From contig NZ_CP117982.1 of the NCBI RefSeq assembly GCF_030708075.1, positions 3,092,672 to 3,156,671 of the forward strand: a stretch of DNA of 64,000 nucleotides, read 5' to 3'. Shown one piece after another: positions 19,301 to 29,300 of the stretch; the stretch's first letter is position 1; each line of letters starts with the position of its first letter. The position numbers and the translations under genes were made by a program. Below the pieces are notes generated by a model that worked only from the letters and a program-made list of their open reading frames with translations, was not told the DNA's origin and searched no databases. Source of the DNA: Candidatus Epulonipiscium viviparus. Its GTDB lineage: Bacteria > Bacillota > Clostridia > Lachnospirales > Cellulosilyticaceae.

Positions 19301-22300
19301 GATGGCGTCGATGTACCGATTGGTAAAAATTGGGTAACCAGTGCAGATGTTGCCAAATATGCTCTTGCTGTAAACAGTGCTCAAATCGCGTTAAACAAGT
19401 TTATGATCACCGAAGATCCAACGCAACAAATTCTAAATCTGGCAATGACCGCGTTAGACAGATCTTCCGAAGACTTTGCTAATGCCAAGAAAGTTGCGTA
19501 CCAGACAATGGATTCTATTGTATATGGCACGGCAGCAGAAAATCTTAAAAATGCTATCATTCAGGCATGTAGTGTAATCGGACATGATTACAACGGAACA
19601 TCTATCTCGAAATCTGCAAATACAGAATTTATAAGTGGCCCGTTGAACTTGTATTCTAAGGTAGAGTTGAGCATCTCGGGAGACGGAGGAGATGTGAGTC
19701 CATTCTATCACTGGGTTCCTGCAATAACGCTTAACGCATTTAAAGGATCGATTGTAAAGGCAAATACGGCGTTGCGAAATCCAACTGCAACAATAGCGAG
19801 TTTAGATTCTGCGTATAAAGTACTCGAGAATGCGACAGAAGCGTTCAATCGTGTAGCAATGAAAACTGAAAATCAATCTGGTAAAAATGATGAGCTTGTA
19901 GCCGAGGTTGAACAATTAGAAATTTTGATTACTAAAGCTACGGATTTACTATTTGGAGCTGACAGAAATTCTCTAGTATTTGTAAGTGCGAATGGAAACG
20001 ACGTGCCAAACGATTCTAAGTGGTTACCGGCAACTATGGTGAACGCTTTGCGCGCGCAAATTACTGCAGCCGAAAATGCGATATTCAACACCAAGACTGC
20101 AACGCATTCGGAAACCGGAGTGCAAGGAACCGGAAAGACTACTATTGTGGCACTGAAAGGGCTAGTAACATCGCTAGGCAATGTTGTGAAAAACGCGTCT
20201 GCGGCACTTCAAGATGGAAAATTAAGTGTTGATCATGCTTATTCTGATGCTGTGAAAGCACGAGTGAAGTTAAAAGTATTATTAGAAGAAGTCGCACCAA
20301 TGACAAAAACATGGACCAGCAAAGCGCAAGGCACCGACATTACAGACGGCGTGAAGTGGGTTACCCCAGAAAAATTGGATGGCTTTATTGTAGCTGGCGA
20401 AGAGGAGTCGATAGCGCCGGTAGAATTTATTACGAATGTGTATAAGGCAGCGAACGCCGCGTATATAAAACCGTATACAGTTGCGGGAATCGTGGAGTCC
20501 TATGAAAAAGCAATAATAGATCTTGAGGCAGCAATTAGACAATTTACTAATGTATTAAACAATAAACTTCCAAATGGCGATGACCTAGCTACAGATGACG
20601 AAGCTATTGGCGGCGTGGGTACAGAAGATGCGTTAGAGTTAGCAAAGAGAGTATTAAGCAATAGAATAGCTTTCGTGACAAACTACGTGAATTCAGTATC
20701 AGAAGTTAGCAATGTGACAGATTTCACTGCAGATGGAGAGATATATGAATTGGAAATCGGTACATCATATGCGCTCGATAACGATATTGAGGAGATGAAA
20801 GAGGCAATCGAAGCGGCTCAGGACGCAATGGATGATCTAGAGGGAACTCCAGAAGATGCCGCAAAACTAACCGCTGGATCTTTAAATGGAGTCACAGTTG
20901 ATACTGGCGCTACCGCGGGTAAGGAGAGTATATTAAACATACTAAATAAGGCCTTCGATACATTTAAAGACGAGGTTACAGAAAAAGTGAAGTGGGCAGG
21001 TACGATATTGGAGCAAGCTCAGGTCGCTGTAGAAGCGATGTTCGGCGAAACGCTTCCTGTAGTTGCAGCTAATATTGAAGTTGACAATGCTGGTGGCTAT
21101 ACTGCTCTCGAAACTCATCTTAAAACAATGGTAGATGAAGTAATTGAAAAAGCCTATATCAACATGACTGTACCGGCTGACTCATCAGCTGGAAAGCAAA
21201 ATTCTGCTACCGTTGAGACGGAAATTAAGGTTACTGTAGAAGTAACAGACGCAACAGACGCGATAGATGGAGATATGGATGAAGCTGCCGGAGAAATCGG
21301 AGAAGGTAGTGCAACAATTAAGTTGGAGTTAGAAGCAGTCGCCGGATCTGGAACAATGGCTCATAAGCTAGATCCTGTAGAAATAGAAGACTTTGAATTT
21401 GAGATTGCAGCTGCGGAGTATAAGTGGAATATGGCGAAGAAAGCAAACGCATTGGAGGCAGCCGCGAAGGTATATGGTATTAAAGATGACTTCAAGATTA
21501 ACGGAGCTCTGTTAAACGACAAAACTGCAGATACAACGGAGAGAAAGGCAGTCAATGCCAAAATAGCGGTGAAAGAACTTCGTACGCATATTGAAAAATT
21601 GATTAACAATACAGATGTTGAAGTATATATCGTATCGGAGGATTTTGATGCGGATGATACTGAATTTAAAGCCGACAACATATTCGCAGAACCTACAGCA
21701 ACAAGAACTCCTTTAGCAGGTACGAAAGATCCATCTGATGCGTATAACGAGGAAGATGGCACATTCATATTTAACGTAGCGTTGAGAATTACTGATGCTA
21801 AGACTACTGAAACCAACGCAATTGTAGCGACAATTAGATCTATCGCAACTGAAAATAACATCGAGTCCAAAGTTGTAGAGATTAAGAAGGATGGCGATGG
21901 CACGGGTGGTAATTCCGAAGATGCCGGTGATGATTACTATACCATAATATTTGAAGATGTATTCGAAGCAAGTGTAACGGACGCTAATTGGACAGCCGTT
22001 GAGAAGGAATCGTTGTTGAAAGCCGTTGATGCTATTGATAGTATACGCAACACCGCTCTAGCTAAGATTACGGCTGCAACCCCTGCTGACGCTAAAGCTG
22101 CAGCAAAAGAGGTGAGAGACGACATAATTGCTACATTAACTACTGAATTGGGGGGTAGTAATCATGGAGTTCAAGTATATATAGTAGAAAAAGATTTTGA
22201 TGCTAACACAGATCTGAAATCTGACGAAATTTTGGCAGGATATGATGCCAATCACACTGGAACGGCTGGAGAGATTCTCGGCGCAACAGCTGCGGGCACA

Positions 22301-22603
22301 GATGCATATTACAAAGAGGAAAACGCTTTGGTCTATAATATAGCGTTGAGAATTCCGTATGATGCGTCATTGGCAGAAATTGAGCCACTAGCAGTGTCCA
22401 CCGCCTCGCTTATAGAAGAAGTAGAGACTGACGGTCTTGCTGGTGGAGAAGATCACACAAACGGATTCTACACTGTGATATTTGAAACACCATTTACTAC
22501 TCAATTTATAGAAGCAGCACCAAAAACTTCAAAAGTACCAGCAATGAATAAGTCAAAACGAAGCTTTGCTAATGCGATAATGAATTTCTTCAAACGCGGA
22601 TAA
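13313..22603 (+). CDS. Giant secreted FIVAR-like repeat protein 1
   Basis: 3096 aa, strongly acidic. Residues 1-28 are a signal peptide (KYRKQMALTIAGAIAMG, cleavage near STFA-D). At least a dozen repeats of about 100-150 residues follow. Each is marked by G-x-D-V, about 6 residues, W-[VI]-[TP] and then a helix L-x-x-A-I-x-x-A, for example near residues 232, 647, 996, 1369, 1609, 1732, 1998, 2125, 2228 and 2340. This resembles FIVAR-type helical modules of Gram-positive surface proteins. The last about 400 residues hold two copies of another module (VEVYIV...FNVALRI...YTIIFE). There is no LPxTG or SLH motif; the C-terminus is NAIMNFFKRG. Likely a cell-surface or matrix fibre; ligand unknown. 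Confidence 0.85.
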   Translation: MALIDKYRKQMALTIAGAIAMGPVSTFADTQTTPAANVGELTSQTTVVTGDDTTYGYIHDLPTAVTNNDNPLMIKKDDPEYKLDELIREALWLVQLHTSTTDGLEFKGDGNGADAELYIQADDVAFVALKNILETNKFSGEGAKDHVAELVVELSTALDAVKKLTPSKGIGSAYKSAIDGLKKNIHFVDAHLDFSAARTSTTGTANPPNPTKPTELKDDSTSLVPIAISNNGNDIAIDKYWVTDTIHDALVKALEDAETAVQSAYADAYSTTGTPATTTTLEEVFEDEVEHGNASMETLLFPEKGEDDAPDLSKGTDVAQTSDEEKYDKDTLKAADEKYTTLGDLSTAATNLETAYANYIAAARPGKYVVDNATLEILIAKALLGREDLSNTELPSSVSTVNTPKVYIYVKDTNQTPCTKAEATGIKIADSNTTITTPKREGFSDDATYFVAPAILDNEPAAGSTWEPADALSIGGASPTKYILKKTASDELKDLKSKVETYQKYDGLNEKGTILNGPAYTTEIKDGSSGKLNTAIKALAEFASDVPVKFAKVNSDDPAKAAATLELQKYLIHLGAGEIQTSTGSTKVFKKITTWDESNTLKKTVVTADDAASTPVTKPTEFIPGTNEIVNYTADVREEFYYISAHHGVDIPDASYWIPASGNGATVQTNLANAIEEGWNLFTISANTAPEADGKSAEDANKEDTNKTVVNADTTTATAEKINGVITKIKTALKAYDDAAQKGQKEAFAETTGTTSVIARAEEALKTLDKYVALPTFDIDTTNGKLKITKARTMVTASDTVPALSDDGIFNITKEEFNNGSDTANGYEWDNDSNATAEEKKLIDTTTVKQYVTPDQVNALIEAATPLINFVAYKDEFAKLHTVGDDLQNVLADYIDDYATGDKLQKDINAITDALAKFESEMKPVMSYSTNRTALSTAATGTKDKDGRELIKVDGDTVYIEGSAIVVSDDGGYTYKKYTESDDTWSKATPFEDNSTAKWVTTEQLKDYNDAIVAAEKVISETQPTLAETGVTGNAAKGEVNSTKTYTEVEWDSGVLTKMTNAFKSSTDDYFTQAKATLDKAMEVFNAAKSAPTDIKAATTAYDDFVAEIGNPYTKPSSGTNPTTHTSLGYIKTTGLTAPTAPAAPADPKTKIAAKLYAFKDANDQTKVLSYFPVGVYVSDDDNELINSVTEILYGYTEAGTADTGAPTHFVHKNLADKLIEEYEEILEFLNGTDKDKKTKEHHLAEYNKNNDYFENEIADLRAAAKAYEEGTKVHKVTAYESAYKVVQGNLVDTNGALNTTTFNFKKADGQASDLTAANAFTTGTVDSTNKKIDINNIALGTTVKLSTDGVYVCDEDGEKTANALVANEYWVTPDMFKTLKEAMIAAQKIVNDAVAIDEKSLSGYLEDPKYFEAQYNNTGLVDAVKAFVPTKIEMGTAVANKADWTNKANEILYGKDQKVGGDAVAGDAVNVNADAHISDVTGGTDVLTYDELKTIGDVDTVTVISEDELTAFANKPASTTNDLIVKNNQYLDKEYADALKAALAKANAASPEAADIAELALLVLEVDDHIQPIDVHNMPKTKLYNAYVAAEEKKLYNGGEVLPSWAAGADVMTTRYWVPASTLEKMNEEITAAKKMLDQTDNNLNVSKAASSLSAVAKSFIPKQGLLSQADVDAIEAAKTPLLTAINIAAKMVGQDAYVVDEDSKKLKYTNKTHEGDAATVETIAVSDVYGTDIHGKDNDGNLIPDGGTRWTSSKVRDVMVDAIATAVEAYNLPKATAATLDAALIKLQITSATFEKNAQFGSKQLFASVTATIRKYLSYVNDGNFEYKLGSSSIITPAVEDLVISAKYGADVATTTLWTSKIEQSKLISAADKAQTFLDNYANPNTPDKRATLNQAILALSPIQNAFEEFYGRDIKGDVKENIIPKALRGTDGIETAELREAIVNAYTAINELAYIAGVLPPTTTYTNADGVSKNRYESNSEYTEDSAYVTGKKDGVDVPIGKNWVTSADVAKYALAVNSAQIALNKFMITEDPTQQILNLAMTALDRSSEDFANAKKVAYQTMDSIVYGTAAENLKNAIIQACSVIGHDYNGTSISKSANTEFISGPLNLYSKVELSISGDGGDVSPFYHWVPAITLNAFKGSIVKANTALRNPTATIASLDSAYKVLENATEAFNRVAMKTENQSGKNDELVAEVEQLEILITKATDLLFGADRNSLVFVSANGNDVPNDSKWLPATMVNALRAQITAAENAIFNTKTATHSETGVQGTGKTTIVALKGLVTSLGNVVKNASAALQDGKLSVDHAYSDAVKARVKLKVLLEEVAPMTKTWTSKAQGTDITDGVKWVTPEKLDGFIVAGEEESIAPVEFITNVYKAANAAYIKPYTVAGIVESYEKAIIDLEAAIRQFTNVLNNKLPNGDDLATDDEAIGGVGTEDALELAKRVLSNRIAFVTNYVNSVSEVSNVTDFTADGEIYELEIGTSYALDNDIEEMKEAIEAAQDAMDDLEGTPEDAAKLTAGSLNGVTVDTGATAGKESILNILNKAFDTFKDEVTEKVKWAGTILEQAQVAVEAMFGETLPVVAANIEVDNAGGYTALETHLKTMVDEVIEKAYINMTVPADSSAGKQNSATVETEIKVTVEVTDATDAIDGDMDEAAGEIGEGSATIKLELEAVAGSGTMAHKLDPVEIEDFEFEIAAAEYKWNMAKKANALEAAAKVYGIKDDFKINGALLNDKTADTTERKAVNAKIAVKELRTHIEKLINNTDVEVYIVSEDFDADDTEFKADNIFAEPTATRTPLAGTKDPSDAYNEEDGTFIFNVALRITDAKTTETNAIVATIRSIATENNIESKVVEIKKDGDGTGGNSEDAGDDYYTIIFEDVFEASVTDANWTAVEKESLLKAVDAIDSIRNTALAKITAATPADAKAAAKEVRDDIIATLTTELGGSNHGVQVYIVEKDFDANTDLKSDEILAGYDANHTGTAGEILGATAAGTDAYYKEENALVYNIALRIPYDASLAEIEPLAVSTASLIEEVETDGLAGGEDHTNGFYTVIFETPFTTQFIEAAPKTSKVPAMNKSKRSFANAIMNFFKRG

Positions 22604-22617
22604 TTGGCGTATACAAA

Positions 22618-22716
22618 CGATAAATCAAATAACAAACAGACGATAAATCAATAATACACAGATGATAAATCAAATAATACACAGATGATAAATAAATAAT
22701 ACACAGATGATAAACG
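22618..22716. repeat. Short tandem repeat after giant gene 1
   Basis: Four copies of a 22-23 bp unit built around GATAAATCAATAATACACA. No clear terminator for giant gene 1 was found nearby; a weak CGCAGT/ACTGCG pairing lies at about 22714-22750. Confidence 0.7.
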
Positions 22717-23300
22717 CAGTTTCCCATAAGTGGATCTGCCAATGACTGCGGTGTTTTCAGGATGAATAACTTCAGGCGTTCGCAGATCTCAGACTAATTT
22801 ATACCATCAAAATAGTATTGAATAGCTTAGACGAGAAATTACACTTGTACTGATTCAAGAGTTTTGACGGTACACATATATTATACCCAGACTTTGCAGC
22901 CGCACATATTGGATAAGACGAATGCTTATACTAGCCAGGCTGCGCAAGATAAAATAACGGCTGAGGAAAGAGAGTCGATAATACACGATCATATTACAGC
23001 AGAAGACAAACGCAAATAATGCACAAATGATAAACGCAGTCTCCCATAAATGGATCGATTTTTGGTATTCGCAGATCTTAGACTAATGATAGTATTAAAT
23101 AAACGAGAAACTACAATTGTACTCCTATGTTATACCTGGATTTTTGCAGCTACACATATCGGATAAGACAAAAGCTTATACCGGCCATGCTGCGCAAGAT
23201 AAAATGACGGCTAAGGAAAGAGAGTCGATAATAGCATTTCAAATTGATGCTAGAGTGTGAAAAAAAATGATCATAGCAGACGCGGTTTTGCTATGAGTTA
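22717..23300 (+). pseudogene. Duplicated coding relics between giant genes
   Basis: A block of about 280 bp is repeated with deletions (copy 1 about 22713-22992, copy 2 about 23032-23240). Both copies contain an open frame with related ends: 22882-23019 reads AAQDKITAEERESIIHDHIT, and the frame ending at 23260 reads AAQDKMTAKERESIIAFQID. They look like tails of a lost protein gene. The parent is not in this window and no start sites were found. Confidence 0.45.
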
Positions 23301-23320
23301 AATTTAAAGGAGATGGATTA

Positions 23321-26300
23321 ATGTCATTATTAAAAAAATACAATAAACAAATGGCCTTCACGTTATTAGGAGCAATGACGCTTTTGCCAGTCGATGCTTT
23401 TGCAGAGACACCTACTTCTTATACGGATGGCACTGTTGGAGCATTAACAAAATCAGTAAAGGACGCAGCGACGGCCGGTACGGGTGATAAAGCTAACGAA
23501 TGGACGTATGGAGCAGTGACTAACCTGATTCCTGAGACCACAGTTGAAATCCCGCTCATTAATGCGCTATTGCAGAAAGCGATCCGGTTGACAGAACTAC
23601 ATACAACGGATGTCGCGGGGCTGGACTATCCGGCTGATCAATACTACATAGAGATCGATGAAGATGAAGACGTCTTTGCTGAGTTGAAAAAAATATTGGC
23701 AACGGGGGTTATTACTAATGCAGAAGATCCAGGGATAGCAGAACATATCAAAATCGTAGCGGAGAATCTAGAGGATGCTATAAAGGATGTAGAGAAGCTG
23801 AAGTTTGTCGAAGGAGCTGGTGAAGATTATAAGGCGGCAATTGATAAACTTAAGGCTGAAATTCATTATGTAGATGCGCATTTGGATTTCTCAAAATATG
23901 CGCCAGTGACAGTGGATGAGGAAGTTGCTGATCCAAAAGAGCCTTTCGATTTCGGAGATCCTACCAAGACTGGAACTACCCCAATAGCAACAGCGGTGGG
24001 TATAGCGATTAGCGAAGACGGTTCTGATGTTATGGAAGGAAGATATTGGATAACAGAAGGCATCCATAATGAAGTAGTAAATGCAATTGGAGAAGCTGAA
24101 GATGCGTTGATGAATGTCTATAAAGAGGCACAAATTGCTGCTGGTAAAAAACTTGACGATACAACTGATGGATTTAATAAGGCTGTAGAATTACTTGACA
24201 AAGTAACTGGGGAAACGGGAGAAGATTCCACTTTCTCAAAATTCGCTTTGGCAAAAATAAATAATGCGCAGACGGGGCAGTTAGCGGGTGAGTACAGTGC
24301 ATTAGATTCAGATGATAATCCGGGCACTGCCCTAGCAGATGGCGCTAAAGCAATTGCGTTATTATCAGATGAGACAGCATATAAAATAGCAAATGTTGTG
24401 GCTGGTACAAAAGAAAATCATACTACGTTGGAGAAGATAGAAGATGCGACCGAGGCGTTGGAAAAAGCATATAAAGAATATTTAAAAGCAGATGAAGGAG
24501 AGGCAGAAGTAATTAGCGCTCGTAAATTGAATTTAGATAAGCAAATCGCATTGGCTATTCTTGGCATTAAACCTCCTGACGGTGGCGGCGCATTGGAATT
24601 GCCAGATTCGTTACCAGCGGCTACAACAATCTTCAACACTCCTAATGAAAATGTAATTTATGTATATACGAAAACAAATGCTGGTACTCGAACAAGTGCT
24701 CAAACAGGTACTCTAACCACAAGAGGAGAAGCCGACGGAATTGCAGTATATAAGGCAGGTACGCATTCGTTAACTGCTGATACGGCAAAAGAAGGCTTCG
24801 GTAAGGATGCACAGTATTTCATTGTACCAGCGATAACATCTGATCCATATTCTGTTAAAATTGCAGATATAGCATTGCTAAAGCACGAGGCTAATGAAGA
24901 AAAACAAGGCACCTATATCACATATGCGGAAGCCAACGGTCATCTTAAAACGCTACGTAATTTATTTCAAGAGTTTGAAAAATACGATGGGGTAACAGAT
25001 AAAGCGATAGAAGATATTGATAATGTAGCGGATTACGAAGCATATAGAGCCGAAGTGAGAGAAGGAGTTAAGGCGGCTGGAAATAACGATTACAATGCAG
25101 ATACGAAGGTTGCGTTAGTTGTAGCGAAGATAGCCGGATTTGCTGAAGAAGTATCAGAGACTGTATCAGTTAGCGAAAGTACAGAGAAGCAAGAGGCAAT
25201 AGAGGAGTTACAGAATTATTTACTACATCTAGGATATGCGGTGGAGGATACTAATGGTGCGTTCGAAGTAGCGACGTTAGCTGATGTGAAATTTGGCAAG
25301 GTGACAGCAATTGGCGAAACAAACGCTACAGCTCTTACTACTGCAGATGGACTAAGCGATCACATTAAAGAAAAATTTGCAAATGCTATAGCTGACACAG
25401 AATTCTATAACATTTCAAATGTAGGCGGAGTTGATTTAAATAAAGAGCAGAAATGGGTAACGCAAGCAGAACATGATGCGTTAGAAAATGTGTTGACTCG
25501 TTTACATAAATTATTCAAGGAAAACTTTATTACACAAACTAAACCTACGGATGCGAGCAACGATGTAGATAATATACTTTACACGACGGAAATGGTAAAA
25601 GCTGAAACTGCGAATTTGGTGGCAGCAATCGAGATGTATGATGAGGCAGGTAAGGACGGTATAAAAGCTGATTTTGCCAAATCGGTGAATGACATTGTTG
25701 AGGCACTAAAGGACGTAACCGAATATGTAACGATGGCTACTTTTAACATTGAGGCCGGAGCGTCGACTGCTCCAAAATTAACTGCTGCTAGAGTTATGAA
25801 TACAGCTGGCAAAACCGTATTATCAGAGGACGGAGTATTTGCGATTACTCGCGAAGTTCTTACTGCTGCTCCAAATGGATTTACTCTAGATAAGGCTACA
25901 CCATATAGCCTTATTCAGAATAAGCAACTCATCAATGGAGCAACTACTGGAGCAAATAGTGAAGCTACGCATTATGTAACACCAGCCGATTTGAATGCAT
26001 TACTTACTGAAATCGAGCCAGTTGCTATCTTATTAGCAAACGATGATATAACCGGCACATCTAAAGGCGCGAAATTAAACGACACAACAAATGCCAATGT
26101 ACATGCGCCAGAAATCGGAAACGCTAGCGCATTGGTTGACGATTTGGTAGATAAATTCTTTACTACAACTGATGGCGAAAATGCTTTAGAGATTCTTGTT
26201 GACAAAATTAAAACTGCGGTTAAAACGTTTGAAGACGCCAAGAAAGAAATTATACCATATAAAGCGACGAGAGATGCATTGCTTGAAGATGTGAATCCGA

Positions 26301-29300
26301 AAATGTTTGAAGATCCTGCGACGGCCGATGGAATTAGAAAAAATATTCTCGTGGATAAAGATAATGGTGAAGTGTATATCGCATCAGATGAAAATGTCGT
26401 AGTATCTAAAGACGGTGGCTATACTTATGTAACTTATGATACTACCGATCATAAATGGAATACTGAAGCTGAAGTAATTCCTACTACCAAAACATGGGTA
26501 ACCATGGAAGCTCTGGATACGTATAACGTGGCAATCGCTATGGCAGAAACAGTTTTACGTGAGAGCCAAATTAATACTTATGCAATAATACCTGGTGCCA
26601 ATGGTAATACGGCGAATGACACAGCATCTGATCAAGTTACTAATCCTAAAGATGATGCCGGAGAGAAAGCTGTATATGCGGAAGCTAAATTGAACGATGA
26701 TGCATTGGCGAAGTTGGCAACCGCCGCGGCTAACGGTGACGATTACTTTGAAATAGTAAAAGAAACTTTGGCTAAAGCAACGGAGGCATTTGAGAAAGCG
26801 AAGCAGGCACCTGAAAGTGATGCGGTGCAAAAAGATTTAGACACATTTAAATCGAATCTGGATGCTATTTACAAAATTACAAAGCAGACTGATGCTACTA
26901 CTGTGGAATCGTTTGAAAAACTAGGATATATAACGGGGACGACTCCGGTTCCGGGAAGTGATGTATTAACTGTACACGAATTTAAGAACGATAGATATCC
27001 AACAGGAGTATACGTGAGCCAAAACACTACTGGTGTTATCAACTCTGTAACTGGTAAATTATATGGAGTGGATGCAACTGGCGCAGATGATAGCGGTGCA
27101 CCAAAAAGTTATGTAAGCGCGACATTGGCGAAAAATGTATTGGACGCTATTAATATGGCAGAGACAACTAAAGATACCCCGTTGGCTGTACTCGGAAAAT
27201 TGATAGATAAAGATAAGGATTACTTCACAAATATTGAAACTAAAGTTCAAGCCGCGGTAGATGCATTTAAAGCAGGGGTTAAAGAACATTTGAGCAAAAA
27301 CTTTAAGACGGCTTACACTAATGCTCAAGCAGTAATTGTAACTAATGGCGCATTGAACGATGGTACATTTAAATTAGATCCTGCAGTAACTGATTTGGCA
27401 CTTAAAGATGCGCTTGATGTAAAATTTACAACAGATGGAAAAATTGATTTGGATTCAGATATTAAATTGGATGGTACGAAAATTCAAGAATCGCTAAATG
27501 GAATAGACAGATATAATTCGCAAGAAGATTTGAGCGGTCATTGGGTAACGCCGATGATGTTTAGTAACCTTAAAAATGCAATGATAGAGGCACAGGAAAT
27601 GTTAAACGCCGCGGCAAATGCGGAAGCAAATATAGTACAAGCGTATGTGAATGCGTTGGACGATGTTGCAGCTATCAGGGTGGCGCTGGAAGGATATGGC
27701 AAGTTAGAGGGAGCAGCGAAGACGGAGGCAGAACAATTAGCGGCTAACGCAGTTGCGAGATTGAATGTAACTGATGAAGAGAGAGTAACACTTGAAGCGG
27801 CCATGACTAACGCACCATCTGATACAAAGGCTACCGACATATTAGATAAAATCAAAACAGAATTTTTCAAATATAGTTTGACTCCACTTCACAATGCTAT
27901 CGCGGAATTTGCTCCTAAAGAAGTAGAGAGTATGGCGAAAGCGGGAGATTGGCGAGATAAAGCTGGAAAACTTTTATATGGCGACGCCTATGATTCAACT
28001 AAACCTGAAACTTATGCAACATTGCAGGTTAGAATTAGCGAGCTACCGGGTGGAGCAGATACGCTTACATTTGAAGAGTTAAAAGCGGCAGATACGGATA
28101 AGGCGGAAATTGGCGAGAGCTCCGATGGGAAACTACTATATGGATTGAATGATGCTGAGATCAGTAAAATAACAGATGGGCTAACGTATATCACGAAAGA
28201 TTACGCAGATAAACTGATTGCCGCATTTGACGCATTGGTGGCGGACATCGCAGATGAGAAAGGTGACGAAGATGTATTGCGCACGTTGGCGATATTAGTG
28301 AATCAGTTTGAAGAAAAACCGTTGAGTGTCGCGGGAACCGAGGGAACTGCAAAGATCGAGTTGTACAATAGCTATATGACAGCATCTGATAGACTGACTG
28401 TTAAGGACGAAAAAGATGCATCGAAAGTTAAAGTTATAGTGGCAAGCGATAATCAAGGGGCTAATGTATTGAAGACCGAGTATTGGGTACCGTCAGCAGT
28501 GTTGAAAAATTTGACTAACGCATTAACCGCGACAGAAAAAATGTTGAGCACTCCATCTTCAAAAGGAAGCGCCGCATTTGTAAAAACATTGACCGCACAG
28601 ATTACGACTAATACTCGTTTGGCAAATGCAATGAATCCGAAACCTGGTATTGCAACTGAAGAGCAAAACGCAAAATTGATAACAGCGAAGGCCAATTTAT
28701 TAACTGCTGTAAATAAAGCAACGGTGATGGTAGGAAGAAAAGCATTTTTGGAAGATGGTACAGAAAACGCGAATGCCAATATTATAGATGAAGGACGCGT
28801 GGTGGTGAGTAAGTTATTCGGTACCGATGTGTCTGGAATGGATGTGGACGGAAACTTAGTACCAGATTCTGGAACAAGATGGACTACAAGCGTGGCAGCA
28901 GCATCGAAGGCAATAGATATGGCGATGGTTGCGTATAATAATCTATTAGCAACGGAGGTTTCGCTAGAAAGAGCTCTGATAAACTTAGAAAACTTTATGG
29001 CAAACTTCGAGAAGACATTAAGATACGGCGCGAAAGATGTTTACGATTCTGTAAGCGCAACAATGAAAACGCTAATTAAAAATGCACGTGAGGGCAACGC
29101 AACATATGAGACGGGCCCAATCATCGCAGTTAAGGATATTGCGATCAGCTTGCTAGGTGGCGCGGACATCGCAGTGAACGCCGTATGGACAACGAAAGCC
29201 GATGCGACAAGAATAACAGCAACCGTAAATGCCGCAGAGAAGTTTGTGAACACATTTGCCAACGTTGATGCTCCAGAGAAGCGAGTGGACTTAACTAAGA

